Assembly: GCA_024509875.1 (NCBI GenBank)
Contig: JAMPIV010012440.1
Coordinates: forward strand, 124,001 to 188,000
DNA length: 64,000 nt
Source: Oreohelix idahoensis
Taxonomy: Eukaryota; Mollusca; Gastropoda; Stylommatophora; Oreohelicidae
Direction: 5' to 3'
The notes below the pieces were generated by a model. The model searched no databases and was not told the DNA's origin. It saw nothing but the letters and a program-made list of their open reading frames with translations. This document shows positions 54,536 to 64,000 of this stretch, in pieces. The number at the start of each line of letters is the position of its first letter. Position 1 is the first letter of the stretch. A program made the translations under genes and the position numbers.

Positions 54536-55294
54536 ATATGATATATGAGATGTGTTATATGTGATGTGATATATGAGATGTGATATATGAGATGTGATAT
54601 ATGAGATGTGATATATGTGATGTGATATATGAGACGAGATATAATTGATGTGATATATGTGATGTGATATATGTGATGTGATATATATATGATGTGATAT
54701 ATGAGACGAGATATATGTGATGTAATATGAGATGTGATATATGAGATGTGATATATGAGATGTGATATATGGGATATGGTATATGAGACGAGATATATAT
54801 GATGTGATTTATGTGATGTGATATATGTGATGTGATATATGTGATGTGATATATATATATGATGTGATATATGCGACGAGATATATGTGATGTAATATGA
54901 GATGTGATATATGAGATGTGATATATGAGATGTGATATATGGGATATGGTATATGAGACGAGATATATATGATGTGATTTATGTGATGTGATATATGTGA
55001 TGTGATATATGTGATGTGGTATAAGAGACGAGATATATGTGATGTAATTTGAGATGTGATATATGAGATGTGATATGTGAGCTGTGATATATGAGATGTG
55101 ATAAATGAGATGTGATATATGAGATGTGATATGTGTGATAGGGTATATGAGACGAGATATATGTGATGTAATATTAGATGTGATAATTGATATGTGATAT
55201 ATGTGTTGTCACATGAGACGTCATATATGAGATTTGGTATATGAGACGATATTTATGTGATGTGACATGAGACCTGTTAGAAGAGAAGTGGTAT
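54536..55294. repeat. Tandem repeat of about 14 bp (GATATATGAGATGT), left part
   Basis: More than 50 degenerate copies of a 14-base unit with variants (GTGATGT, GAGACGA), including a higher-order repeat of about 180 bp (54716-54838 resembles 54888-55010). The array resumes at 56782 after a LINE insertion. Confidence 0.9.
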
Positions 55295-56781
55295 CATCAT
55301 CATCAGTTGCCATCTCCACAACAAAGGTTGGCTGTAATGGATCTCCAACGTCTTCTGTCTCTTGTCTTGGTGGTGCACTCTGATAGACTCTTTCCCGTCC
55401 ATCTCTTGATGTCATCTTCCCACTTATAGCGCTGTCTTCCCCTTGCACGTTTGCCTTCAACTCTCCCTTCTGTTGTGGTCTTCTGCAAGGTGTTATGCCT
55501 TTTTATGTGGCCAAAGTATTTTAGCTGCCGAACTTTGACATCTCTCATTAGTTCTCTTTTCATACCTAGATTTTCTAGGACCTCCTTATTTGTTTTCATC
55601 TCTTTCCATGAGATACGCCCCATTCGTCTATATATCCACATTTCAAGAGCCTCAATTCTTTCCTCCAAATGCTTATTCATCGTCCATGTTTCCGCACCAT
55701 ATAGAAATGCAGAATATATATAACACTTTATGATTCTCAGTTTTAATTTGTGAGATAACTGTTTAGATGTCAGTATATGTTTCATGTTGTTGAATGTAAC
55801 CTTGGCCATTCCTATTCTCTTCTTGATTTCTGTTTCACATCTTCTATCTTCTGTTATTATATGACCAAGATATACGTAGCTCTTGACTTGTTCCAGGATT
55901 TTCCCATTTACGCTTATCTTTAATGTGGGTTTATCGTCTGTTTTGCTCATTATCATAGTTTGTGTTTTCTCAATATTAATGTCGAGTCCATATTCATGAC
56001 TTATACTGTTCACTTGCTTCACTAGTTCTTGTAACTCCTGTTCGCTTTCAGCTAACAACACGGTATCATCTGCATATCTAAGGTTGTTTATTGACCTTCC
56101 ACTGATGTTCAGTCCTGGTATTTCCTGTATGTGTTTGAAAATTTTTTCAGTGTATAAATTAAATAGGCAGGGGGACAGCACACAACCTTGTCTGACACCT
56201 CTTTTTATGTCTATGCATGATGAATAATTCCTTCCAGATCTTACTGTGGCAGTTTGCTCCCAATAAAGGTTACTGAGTATTCTTATATCTTTTCCATCAA
56301 TACCTATGTCTTCGAGGCATTCAATTATTTTCTCATGATGGACTCTGTCAAAAGCCTTCTTATAGTCAATGAAGCACATGTACATACTTTTTTGGACCTC
56401 TGTATATTTTTCTGCTAATATTCTTAGGCAAAATATTGCCTCTCTTGTTCCACTGTTCTGTCTAAAACCAAACTATTCTTCTTGGATTTCGCTGTCTACC
56501 TTACTTTTTATTCTTTCCTGTATGATGTTGAGCAGTATCTTAATCGCATGACTCATCAGGCTGATTGTTCTGAAGTCTGAACATTCTGTTGCGTTTGGTT
56601 TTTTGGGCAATGTTATAAAAACTGAAGTCTTCATGTTGTGTGGTATATATCCTGTATTGTATACATCGTTGCATAGATCTGTGATTGTATCTATACCAAA
56701 GCTCTCCAGAGCTTCTATCATTTCAATTTTTATGTTATCCATGCCTGCTGCTTTTCCTGATAATAAAACTCAAATAAAACT
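55295..56781 (-). mobile_element. 5'-truncated RTE-like LINE inside the tandem repeat
   Basis: Flanked by GAAGTGGTAT at 55285-55294 and 56782-56791 and ending in a (GAT)n tail. Satellite sequence lies on both sides, so the insertion point is certain. The RT domain is nearly intact (see the coding entry). Its 3' third matches 49135-49790 almost exactly. Confidence 0.93.
55303..56742 (-). pseudogene. LINE reverse transcriptase, one in-frame stop, 5' truncated
   Basis: One frame from 56742 (MDNIKIEMIEALESFGIDTI) to the stop at 55303, broken by a TAG at 56473-56475 (EIQEE-stop-FGFRQN). RT motifs: VFITLPKKPNATECSDFRTI, FGFRQNSGTREA, catalytic CFIDYKKAFDRVH, RGVRQGCVLSPCLF, LRYADDTVLLA, YVYLGHIITED, and the C-terminal RRMGRISWKEM and YKWEDDIKRW blocks. 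YADD and the upstream Asp are present. The endonuclease half is missing through 5' truncation, so this copy could not move alone. Confidence 0.9.
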
Positions 56782-57064
56782 GAAGTGGTATATGATACGA
56801 GATATATGAGATGTGGTATATGAGACGAGATATATGTGATGTGACATGAGACGTGATATATGAGATGTGGTATATGAGACGAGATATATATGCTGTGACA
56901 TGAGACGTGATATATGTGATGTGGTATATGAGACGAAATATATGTGATGTGACATCAGTCGTGATATATGAGAAGAGATATATGTGATGTCACATGAGTC
57001 GTGATATATGAAGAGATATATGTGATGTCACATGAGTCGTGATATAAGAGAAGAGATATATGTG
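56782..57064. repeat. Tandem repeat of about 14 bp, right part
   Basis: Continuation of the 54536-55294 array (GATATATGAGATGTGGTATATGAGACG...), ending near 57064 in the variant AAGAGATATATGTGA. Confidence 0.88.
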
Positions 57065-57629
57065 AACAAGCTGTTAATGTTACCATACGACACATTTTTA
57101 AAACGACATCATCAAGGTTGTAGCAACTATAGAAACCATCAGTTACAGAGACACAGATGTAGAAACCTCATCAGAGGGTATCCTAAATATTTATCAACTG
57201 AAGATATTTTTTTCGAGTAAGGGGAAGCTTGAATTCTACATATTATTATTTGATCACTCTCATATAACCGCTCCAATGTGTTCCTTAACGTTAGCGGACC
57301 TCCTCGGGCTGCTCTAGTCGCCATACATATATGCCTAAAATGAGTTGATGAAGGCCATGCTGTCGGTCTTTTCCTATCCTAGTGCTGATATTCTTAGATG
57401 ACACTCTCTACTGTATCCATGTCTTCCCCGCTTGGGCACATGGCTGTGTGTACGAGATTTTATTTATTGAACAGGTGATATTTGAGGCTGTCGTGGTCGG
57501 CTCTCAGTGGGAAGTTTAAATGTTGGTGGATTGTCATTACAAATTAAATGTTGATGAATTATGGTCATGATGCTTCTCAAAGCAACATGATGATACTGGG
57601 GAGTCATGGAAAGGCCTTCTACAAATACG
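57065..57629 (-). pseudogene. Possible end of another LINE ORF2 (weak)
   Basis: On the minus strand near 57400-57540 the reading HLNFPLRADHDSLKYHLFNK, stop, NLVHTAMCPSGEDMDTVES recalls the C-terminal zinc region of Jockey/I/CR1-type LINE proteins (LRTGHNRL, then CxxG and an EHVL-like block). Frames are broken and the match is short. The rest of the interval (57065-57370) shows nothing I recognise. Confidence 0.35.
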
Positions 57630-58153
57630 TGCTACGTCTTCCTGTCCTGTGCAATCCGCTTAAGTTCTTTCCATGTTTTCCTCATGATTTTCACCTCTGT
57701 ATCCAGTTCTCTTCTCAATGTGTTATTTGGTCTACCTCCGCCTCTTTTTCCCTGTGGATTCCAGAACAAGGACTGCCTTGTAATGCTATCAATAGGTTTC
57801 CTCAATGTGTGGCCAATCCATCGCCAGACTCTTCTTAATTCTTGTTCCACTGGCACTTGTCTGGTTCTTATCATCAATTCCACATTTGTGACTTTGTCAT
57901 ACCATTTCAGTCCTTCTATTTTTGGTCTACCTCCGCCTCTTTTCCCCTGTGGATTCCAGAACAAGGACTGTCTTGTAATGCTATCAGTAGGTTTCCTCAA
58001 TGTGTGTCCAATCCATCGCCAGCGTCTTCTTCTCAATTCTTGTTCCACTGGCACTTGTCTGGTTCTTGTCATCAATTCCACATTTGTGACTTTGTCATAC
58101 CATTTCAGTCCTTCTATTCTACGCAAGCGTACGTTTATAAAAGTCTGTAACAA
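57630..58153 (-). pseudogene. RTE-like LINE C-terminus with an in-frame 195-bp tandem duplication
   Basis: One open frame of 173 codons reads RRIEGLKWYDKVTNVELMTR, RRRRWRWIGHTLRKPTDSIT, FWNPQGKRGGGRPK, then repeats the same block (KIEGLKWYDKVTNVELMIRT) and ends RRELDTEVKIMRKTWKELKR. The DNA repeat is 57729-57923 against 57924-58118. The block is the DNA-binding-like end common to RTE-type LINE proteins. The same 3' region occurs decayed near 150-250. Confidence 0.85.
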
Positions 58154-58159
58154 CCTCTA

Positions 58160-59090
58160 TTTCACCTCAATGACTGCCAGGAAAGCAAAAGTCCCCTAAC
58201 ATTTATCTAATCGGAGAAAGGGGGAGGGGGTATTATCTGATGATCAGCTACCCTTCTGATCTAATATCCTGTGTAGAGTTTCTTATCACTAGCGTTGATG
58301 CTCGTTAAAGTATGACATATAGCAAGGGAGAGAACAATATTAACATTGTGATTAAGTAACCTTTAAGCCTATTAATTTTCAGGGAACTACAAACGCCGTT
58401 CCTCTCTAGATAAAATAACGCAACAATTATTTTTAGGGCTAGGAGTTTTGTCACGGGTTGCCTCCCCTGTGTCTGCAGTGATGATCCAGCAATGGCCAAA
58501 ACCTAGAGAATCTAATGTGGTTCTACAAAGGCATCTAACTTAGTACAAGATTACTCTTGGTAGAGAAGCAAATAGAAGGATGATGATGCTTCTACCTCGA
58601 GGGAGTTTTGACAAGATATTAAGAAATCAAATAACAATGCTGAATGTGTCTTAGTACGGTTAACTTATTATCTGACCGACAACTTTTGCGAAGAGATTTG
58701 TTGCATAATTTAGCTCGTTCAAGCCCCCAACTGATTTAATTCAGTGAAATCTTAATTTAGTAGCTCTGTTTTAAGTATATTTAAGGTGACTGAGACATAT
58801 GCGTGCAGTACACTTAAAAGGATTAAATCAACTATAAATGTGTATATATACAAAAATTAATAATCAATTATATTTAACAGCGAAAAATGAATAATTCTTT
58901 TAAAGAAAGATAATGGAGCGTGGTAATTTGATAATTGTGTCTTTCATTGATTGTTCTTTTCAGGTTGTGTGAACTTCCACGTTATCGGTGTGTTTTTTGT
59001 GTGTGCTGTGGTATAGATTTATCTGTTTTAATAAACTATAAAACGTGCACTGGATCAATTTGTCTTTCACTATAATAATAAATAATAAAT
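58160..59090. other. AT-rich spacer, nothing recognised
   Basis: No coding frame, repeat family or RNA gene is apparent in this 0.9 kb. Its right end (TAATAATAAATAATAAA at about 59071-59090) is probably the AT-rich tail of the adjoining LINE. Confidence 0.6.
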
Positions 59091-59093
59091 TCT

Positions 59094-62057
59094 TTAAGCG
59101 CCAAACACGGCGCATAAGGCAGAAACCAGTGCTCTCCAGGTTGTTCGTTGTGACGCCACTCCTCTTAGCTCTTGCACATTATTTAGGCCCAACGTTCTTC
59201 CTTCTCTTATTATTGTTCTTCTGAGTGTTTCTTTTGGTCTTCCTTTTTTCCGCTTACCCTCAGGAACCCAAGTGAGCGCCTGTAGTGGTATTCTGTTGTT
59301 TTGCATTCGTAGGACATGACCGATATATGACCATCGTCTTTTCCTTATATAGTCGGAGACATATTTCTGCCTAGAGTCTTCTCTTATTTGTCGATTAGTC
59401 TTGAATTCTTTCCAACTGATGTTCATGAGTTTTCTAAGACATTTGTTCTCGAATGTATTCAGCTTGTTCTCCAATGATTTTGTTATTTTCCAACTCTCAC
59501 AGCCGTATGTTAACACTGAGATAACATTTGAATTAAACAGACGAAGCTTGGTATGTATATTCAATGATCGTAATTTCCAAATGTTAGATAATCTATTGAA
59601 GGCGCTAGCTGCCAAAGCAATTCTAGTATGGATTTCTCTTGTTGTGTCACCATCCTGAGTCATTTTACTGCCTAAATAATTGAAACTTTCAACTTTCTGT
59701 AGTTTTTCCCCGTTCAAGATGATATCAAAGGTCTCGTTAGAAAAGTTCATAGCTTTAGTTTTAGAGGCATTTATTTGGAGACCAATTTTAACCGAGAGAT
59801 GACACAAATTATTTATTGCTTCTTGGGATTGTCTTGGTGTTGAACTTAAGAATGCTACATCATCTGCGAAATCCAGGTCCCCCAGGAATTTTCCATTTGT
59901 CCATTTTATACCCAATTGTTCATTGTGGGTATAGTTTCTCATAACCCAATCAATAGCTATTCTAAAAAGTAGTGGTGACATAATACAGCCTTGTTTCACC
60001 CCTGTTTCTACTGTAAACCATTCTGTATTCCCTTTATTTGTTCTAACACAACATCTTGCATTGTCATATAGCGCTGTGATTATATTCACATATTTTGTTG
60101 GAAAACCATAGATTGTAAGTATCTTCCACAATGATGGGCGGTGTAGACTATCAAAGGCTTTTTGAAAATCGACGAAGGTGATAATAAGTGGCGATTGCCT
60201 TTCCACTGATTCTTCTATAATTGTTCTTAGTGTGAATATTTGATCAATACATGATCGTTTCGGCCTGAAACCCGCTTGTTCTTCTCTGATCTTTTCGTCA
60301 GCATGCAATTTAAGTCTTTCTAACATCATGCAACATAATAATTTTCCAGGTACTGATAATAGAGATATACCACGCCAGTTATTACAGTCTGATAGATCAC
60401 CTTTCTTCGGTAACTTTACAATAATACTGTCTTTCCATTGTTGTGGTGGTTGTTCTTCTCTCCATACTTCATTTATAATATCTAAAATTCTCAAGAGGTT
60501 GTTGTCATTAACTGCTTTAATCATTTCCCCTGAAATTTCGTCAACTCCAGCAGCTTTAAAATTTTTAAATCTTTTAACGGCTTGTTTGATCTCGTCCAGC
60601 GTGAATTCATCGCAAGTTATTGGCAAGGTGGTTGTGGATGTTTCATTATTAAAATCAGGTGTTACTGTTGGTGGTGGTCTGTTTAGCACCTCCATGAAGT
60701 GCTCAGCCCATCTCTTCATTTGTTCTTTTTCTGTTGGTATTGAATTCCCTAATTTACCTTTACCAGGTGTTTCCATAGCAGTAGGCTGGTGACATAGTTG
60801 TTTTGTAATTTGATAAAGGCACCTACTATTACCAGTTCTTGCAGCATTTTCAGCTTCTACGGCCAGTTCATTGATGAAATGTCTTTTATCTCTTCGAGTT
60901 TTTGTCTTCACTTCTTTATTTAACAAGTTATAAGTTAGTTTGCAAGATTCAGCTGCATTATGTGTACTTGCCGCTAGTAGTTTAAGTTTTGCTGTTTTCC
61001 TTTCTTGTATTTTATCCCAAGTATCTTCTCTCATCCATTTTTTCTTTTTATGTACTAGGTATCCGGTGGTCGCTACAGCTGCTTCTGTCATTGCTGTTCT
61101 CAGTTGTTCCCATTTAGTATCGATTGTCTTGGTGGTGATATCGTTGTCAATTTTGCCTAAAGCATCGAAATAGTTGTTCATTTTGACATTATATTCCTTC
61201 TTTATATCATTTGATTGCAGTCTGTGTACATCTATTCTTCTATTTTTATTCGGTTGGTATAACTTCTTCAGTTTAATTCTCATTTTAGCTATGCAGAGGT
61301 TATGATCGCTTCCGATCTCTGCACCTCTGTATGCTCTGACGTCTTGAACTGATGAGCGAAATTTAGCGCTTATGCAGAAGTGATCTATCTGGTTCTTAGT
61401 TCTGCCATCAGGTGAATTCCATGTTATCTTGTGGATATTCTTATGTGGAAAGATGGTGTCTGCCACAACGAGGTTTGATATTTCACAAAGTTCTAGAAGT
61501 CTTTCGCCATTTTGATTCATACAGCCTATGCCATGAGTACCGAGATATCTTTGTACTCCATCGTTGTTGTCACCTACTTTGGCGTTAAAATCACCCATGA
61601 CTGCTATTATGTCATGCTTGGGTATTGTGTTGATGGTACTTAGAAGTGCTTCATAGAAGTCATCTTTTGTGGTATCAAGAGCGTCGTTAGTTGGTGCATA
61701 ACATTGTACAATTGAGAGCTTGAAAAATCGTGTCTGAAATCTAGCTAATATTAGCCTCTCATTGATAGGTACCCAGCTGATAAGCGATGCTGCTGCTTTC
61801 TGTGTCATTAGGATGGCTACTCCCTCTGTGTGACGATTATCATTACTACCAGAGTATATAATTTGCTTTTTTTCTTCTGAAATATATTTTATGCCCTTCC
61901 CCGTCCATCTACACTCGCTGACACCCAATAAGTCCAACTTATAATTATCCATTTCTTTAATTACTTCTTCCAATTTTCCGTCTTGATACATAGTTCTTAC
62001 ATTCCAGTATCCAATTTTAGAAATCTCCTTAGCCCCCAAGATATTAGAGTGAGTCAT
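59094..62057 (-). CDS. Apparently intact RTE-like LINE protein: endonuclease and reverse transcriptase
   Basis: ATG at 62057 (MTHSNILGAKEISKIGYWNV) to the stop at 59094, 987 codons without interruption. Endonuclease: N19 in GYWNVRTM, E48 in GVSECRW, CYAPTN at 119-124, D156 and N158 in GDFNAKVG, NQIDHFCIS at 222-230, and SDH at 250-252. RT: KLPKKGDLSDCNNWRGISLL from 548, QAGFRPKRSC at 594-603, catalytic D630 in FVDFQKAFDS, TGVKQGCIMSPLLF at 685-698, FADD at 730-733, then SFNYLGSKM. The C-terminus has the RRWSYIGHVLRM and EGKRKKGRPKETLRR blocks. Length and the single ORF fit the RTE type. All catalytic residues are present, so this copy may be active or very recently inserted. Target duplications were not identified. 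Confidence 0.93.
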   Translation of the reverse strand: MTHSNILGAKEISKIGYWNVRTMYQDGKLEEVIKEMDNYKLDLLGVSECRWTGKGIKYISEEKKQIIYSGSNDNRHTEGVAILMTQKAAASLISWVPINERLILARFQTRFFKLSIVQCYAPTNDALDTTKDDFYEALLSTINTIPKHDIIAVMGDFNAKVGDNNDGVQRYLGTHGIGCMNQNGERLLELCEISNLVVADTIFPHKNIHKITWNSPDGRTKNQIDHFCISAKFRSSVQDVRAYRGAEIGSDHNLCIAKMRIKLKKLYQPNKNRRIDVHRLQSNDIKKEYNVKMNNYFDALGKIDNDITTKTIDTKWEQLRTAMTEAAVATTGYLVHKKKKWMREDTWDKIQERKTAKLKLLAASTHNAAESCKLTYNLLNKEVKTKTRRDKRHFINELAVEAENAARTGNSRCLYQITKQLCHQPTAMETPGKGKLGNSIPTEKEQMKRWAEHFMEVLNRPPPTVTPDFNNETSTTTLPITCDEFTLDEIKQAVKRFKNFKAAGVDEISGEMIKAVNDNNLLRILDIINEVWREEQPPQQWKDSIIVKLPKKGDLSDCNNWRGISLLSVPGKLLCCMMLERLKLHADEKIREEQAGFRPKRSCIDQIFTLRTIIEESVERQSPLIITFVDFQKAFDSLHRPSLWKILTIYGFPTKYVNIITALYDNARCCVRTNKGNTEWFTVETGVKQGCIMSPLLFRIAIDWVMRNYTHNEQLGIKWTNGKFLGDLDFADDVAFLSSTPRQSQEAINNLCHLSVKIGLQINASKTKAMNFSNETFDIILNGEKLQKVESFNYLGSKMTQDGDTTREIHTRIALAASAFNRLSNIWKLRSLNIHTKLRLFNSNVISVLTYGCESWKITKSLENKLNTFENKCLRKLMNISWKEFKTNRQIREDSRQKYVSDYIRKRRWSYIGHVLRMQNNRIPLQALTWVPEGKRKKGRPKETLRRTIIREGRTLGLNNVQELRGVASQRTTWRALVSALCAVFGA

Positions 62058-62920
62058 GTTTACTGTCGAGCCTGGTTCTGTTTCGGTAACAATAGCTTGT
62101 TTTACGATAGTGAATTGTTAACTCACTGATCAACCCTCCGATCCAACCGACCGATTCGAGGGTTTCGAGGTCAGTTATAGGAAAATATCTACACCACTAG
62201 ATACTCTGGTGTATCTTTTATTCTATAATTTAACATAACATGGTGATATCCATCGAAATATACACATTCCTGATGTTTTTCTTTCGGCGTCTAAGGTGAG
62301 AAACGAATTTCACCTCCATCTTGGAAGGGTAGATAACATCTCATCTTTCACTATACTGCACCTGTATACTTTACCTGTACAGTTGTGTCTGTGGTTAGAA
62401 ATTACTGCATACCTTGTCTCAGCTGAGCAAGAGGTGGTGAGACAGTAGCTAATAAAACAAGTCACAGGTGGTGAGGGAGAGTCAATCTAGGTTCTCGCCC
62501 TTGAAGCTATAAGTCTCATCCTCCACAGTCACTTTAATTTTCATCTTAATCTATCTTCTCAGACTTTCCTACAAATTGGTGTCTTGTCTCTTTACTCAGA
62601 CAGACTCTTAATTAAGCCACCGTATGACAGCAGCTCATCTAGGTGTGCACAAAATCCTTGAAGATTATCCTTTGTATTTTTTCTTTCTCTTCCAACTCAA
62701 AGAGATTGGACAGTTTGATTAGCTCGGGACGGCCAATATTGCGCTTGAATAGCGATAATTTGGACAGAAACTTGGAGACGACAGGTTTGACTTTTATAAG
62801 ATTAATTTAATTTCCTTGCAGTTGCAGATTTATTTTGTTAAACGTTGTGAAATAAAACCCCGACAAATATACAATGTTATGCCTGATATTCGTTAGTTCT
62901 GTACTGAGTGAAGCATCTTT
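62058..62920. other. Spacer upstream of the intact LINE
   Basis: Probably starts with a short LINE 5' untranslated region (about 62058-62120, boundary unclear). The rest has no coding frame or repeat that I can identify. Confidence 0.5.
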
Positions 62921-63560
62921 CTTCTTCTTCTTTGATCCATAACCGCCAATCGTCAAAGCAGTCAGCGGCCATCACGCCTGGTTGCGTCCTGTAAGGCAGC
63001 AACAAATTGATTCCACTTTTATCGGTTGGCGGCCATCCTTCGTACAGTGCCTCAACTCTGGTTCATTCTGTGCATCTCGGCTTTTACAGTTCTCCGCCAA
63101 GTTGTTTTTGGTTGGCCTCTCTATCGCTTTCCCTCGGGGGTCCATAGCAAAGCTGTTATTGTGATGGTATCAGGGTCCCTTCTGAGAATGTAGCCAATCC
63201 AACTCCATCATCTGCCAGCTATGATGGCGTGCAAGTTCTCCTGGTTACTCCGAATTAGTAGTTCTTGGTTGCAGATGGTGTTTGGCCAAAAGATTCAGAG
63301 AATTTTCTTAGGCAGATTGTGTGGAAGGAGGACAGTTTCGACATTTCCTTCTCTGTTACTTTCCAACATTCCGCACAATAGAGAAGCACAGAAAGTACAC
63401 AGCTCTCATACAGTCTTAATTTGGTGTTTGTGCTGTACTGGGAAGACTTCCAAATGTTGTTGAGAATAGCAAAGGCTGTTTTCGCTTTATTCATTCTGTT
63501 GTTAATGTCCTTGCTTGTTCCGCCGTCAGGTGTTACTATGCATCCTAGGTAAGTGTTATG
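62921..63560 (-). pseudogene. RTE-like LINE 3' fragment
   Basis: Minus strand: MNKAKTAFAILNNIWKSSQY, SVLLYCAECWKVTEKEMSKL (63494-63255), then in shifted frames IIAGRWWSWIGYILRRDPDT and LWTPEGKR near 63120-63230, ending in a (GAA)n tail near 62921-62932. It has stops and frameshifts and lacks everything upstream of the RT thumb. It is distinct in sequence from the other LINEs in the window. Confidence 0.85.
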
Positions 63561-63589
63561 AGTAAAATCATAACATATGTATCGGCATC

Positions 63590-64000
63590 GACAAGGCTTG
63601 TTTATGGACTAGCTTGTTGATAGTACGTTTCCTGGGTTACTCCCGGAAGTACGTCATTGTCTTTTGGACAATTTTTGCAGACGTCGTGGCCACGGTGGTG
63701 TATGGAGAGTTCAGGGAGGGGTAGCAACTCTGGTGAAGGGGCAGTCGCACTTCCTTCGGAAGTGGCTCTTCCACAATTGGTCCCCACCTACCTCTCAGGT
63801 CTTCCCTGTGGCTCCAAGTAGCTGGTGCATGCACAGCGGCCACACCTCGGCACACCGCCTCGACTGGAGTGCTAAACCAGGTGAGGGTAGCCGAGGGGCA
63901 TTAAAACCCTCGGTGAAAAACAGGCCTTGTCTACCTAGCATGTGAAGACTGGATTTGGCGGACTATGCCGACGACGCCACCAGCTGGCTCAACGGATATG
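63590..64000 (+). other. Possible LINE 5' region running off the window
   Basis: GC-richer than its surroundings. The text CAGGTGAGGGTAGCCGAGGG, then GGCATTAAAACCCTCGGTGA, and a segment near the edge reading GACGCCACCAGCTGGCTCAA resemble, from memory, the 5' untranslated regions of invertebrate RTE-type LINEs. No ORF can be assigned before the edge. Confidence 0.3.

Noticed and set aside
54536..57064. CRISPR-like array
   Set aside because: The units are contiguous with no unique spacers; this is a simple tandem repeat in a eukaryotic context.
63602..63945. Host protein on either strand at the right edge
   Set aside because: Overlapping frames on both strands without domain features; the sequence looks more like a LINE 5' region.

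Overview
The window looks like a piece of an invertebrate animal genome (eukaryotic, AT-rich, rich in microsatellites) made almost entirely of transposable elements. I see no host protein-coding gene, rRNA or tRNA gene. The element mix is metazoan: Ty3/Gypsy-type LTR retrotransposons, a Penelope-like element (PLE), several RTE-like LINEs, a Jockey/I-type LINE ORF1, a mariner and a Tc1-like transposon. The phylum cannot be fixed from this content.

Layout. 1-6.4 kb holds a Gypsy integrase scrap at the window edge, an old LINE fragment (-), a Tc1-like transposon (1572-2794), plain AT-rich sequence and a second LINE fragment (5030-6252, -). 6408-17879 is a minus-strand LTR element (here 'F') with gag and RT-RNaseH but no recognisable protease or integrase core; a 3-kb PLE (14319-17353) sits inside its 5' LTR.

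17926-54049 is one nested structure about 36 kb long. The outer Gypsy element 'A' (TSD CATAC, LTRs 1.39 kb) has its gag split by 'B' (20878-48878, TSD ATACC), a minus-strand LTR element without coding capacity. B is present as a tandem LTR-internal-LTR-internal-LTR. B carries 'C' (21714-30927, TSD CAAAT), which encodes gag-protease-integrase but no reverse transcriptase. It also carries a LINE scrap, an ORF1-only half-LINE (33063-35423), 'D' (37009-44573, TSD GTAGA), a nearly complete element, and a mariner (46938-48259). A LINE also replaces the gag-to-integrase section of A.

54-64 kb holds a retroposon tail, a roughly 14-bp tandem repeat split by a LINE with its target duplication, LINE fragments (one with an in-frame 195-bp duplication), an apparently intact 987-codon RTE-like LINE ORF (59094-62057, -), and at the right edge another LINE fragment and a possible LINE 5' region.

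Main theme. A, C, D and F are related Gypsy elements in which integrase lies upstream of reverse transcriptase, the order known from the Gmr1 group, rather than the usual RT-RNaseH-integrase order. D has every domain except for one frameshift inside protease. C kept integrase and lost RT; F kept RT and lost protease and integrase. C and F both have near-identical LTRs, so both moved recently and presumably borrowed missing functions. This complementary pair is the most interesting feature of the window. LTR divergences quoted in the entries are counts made by eye.
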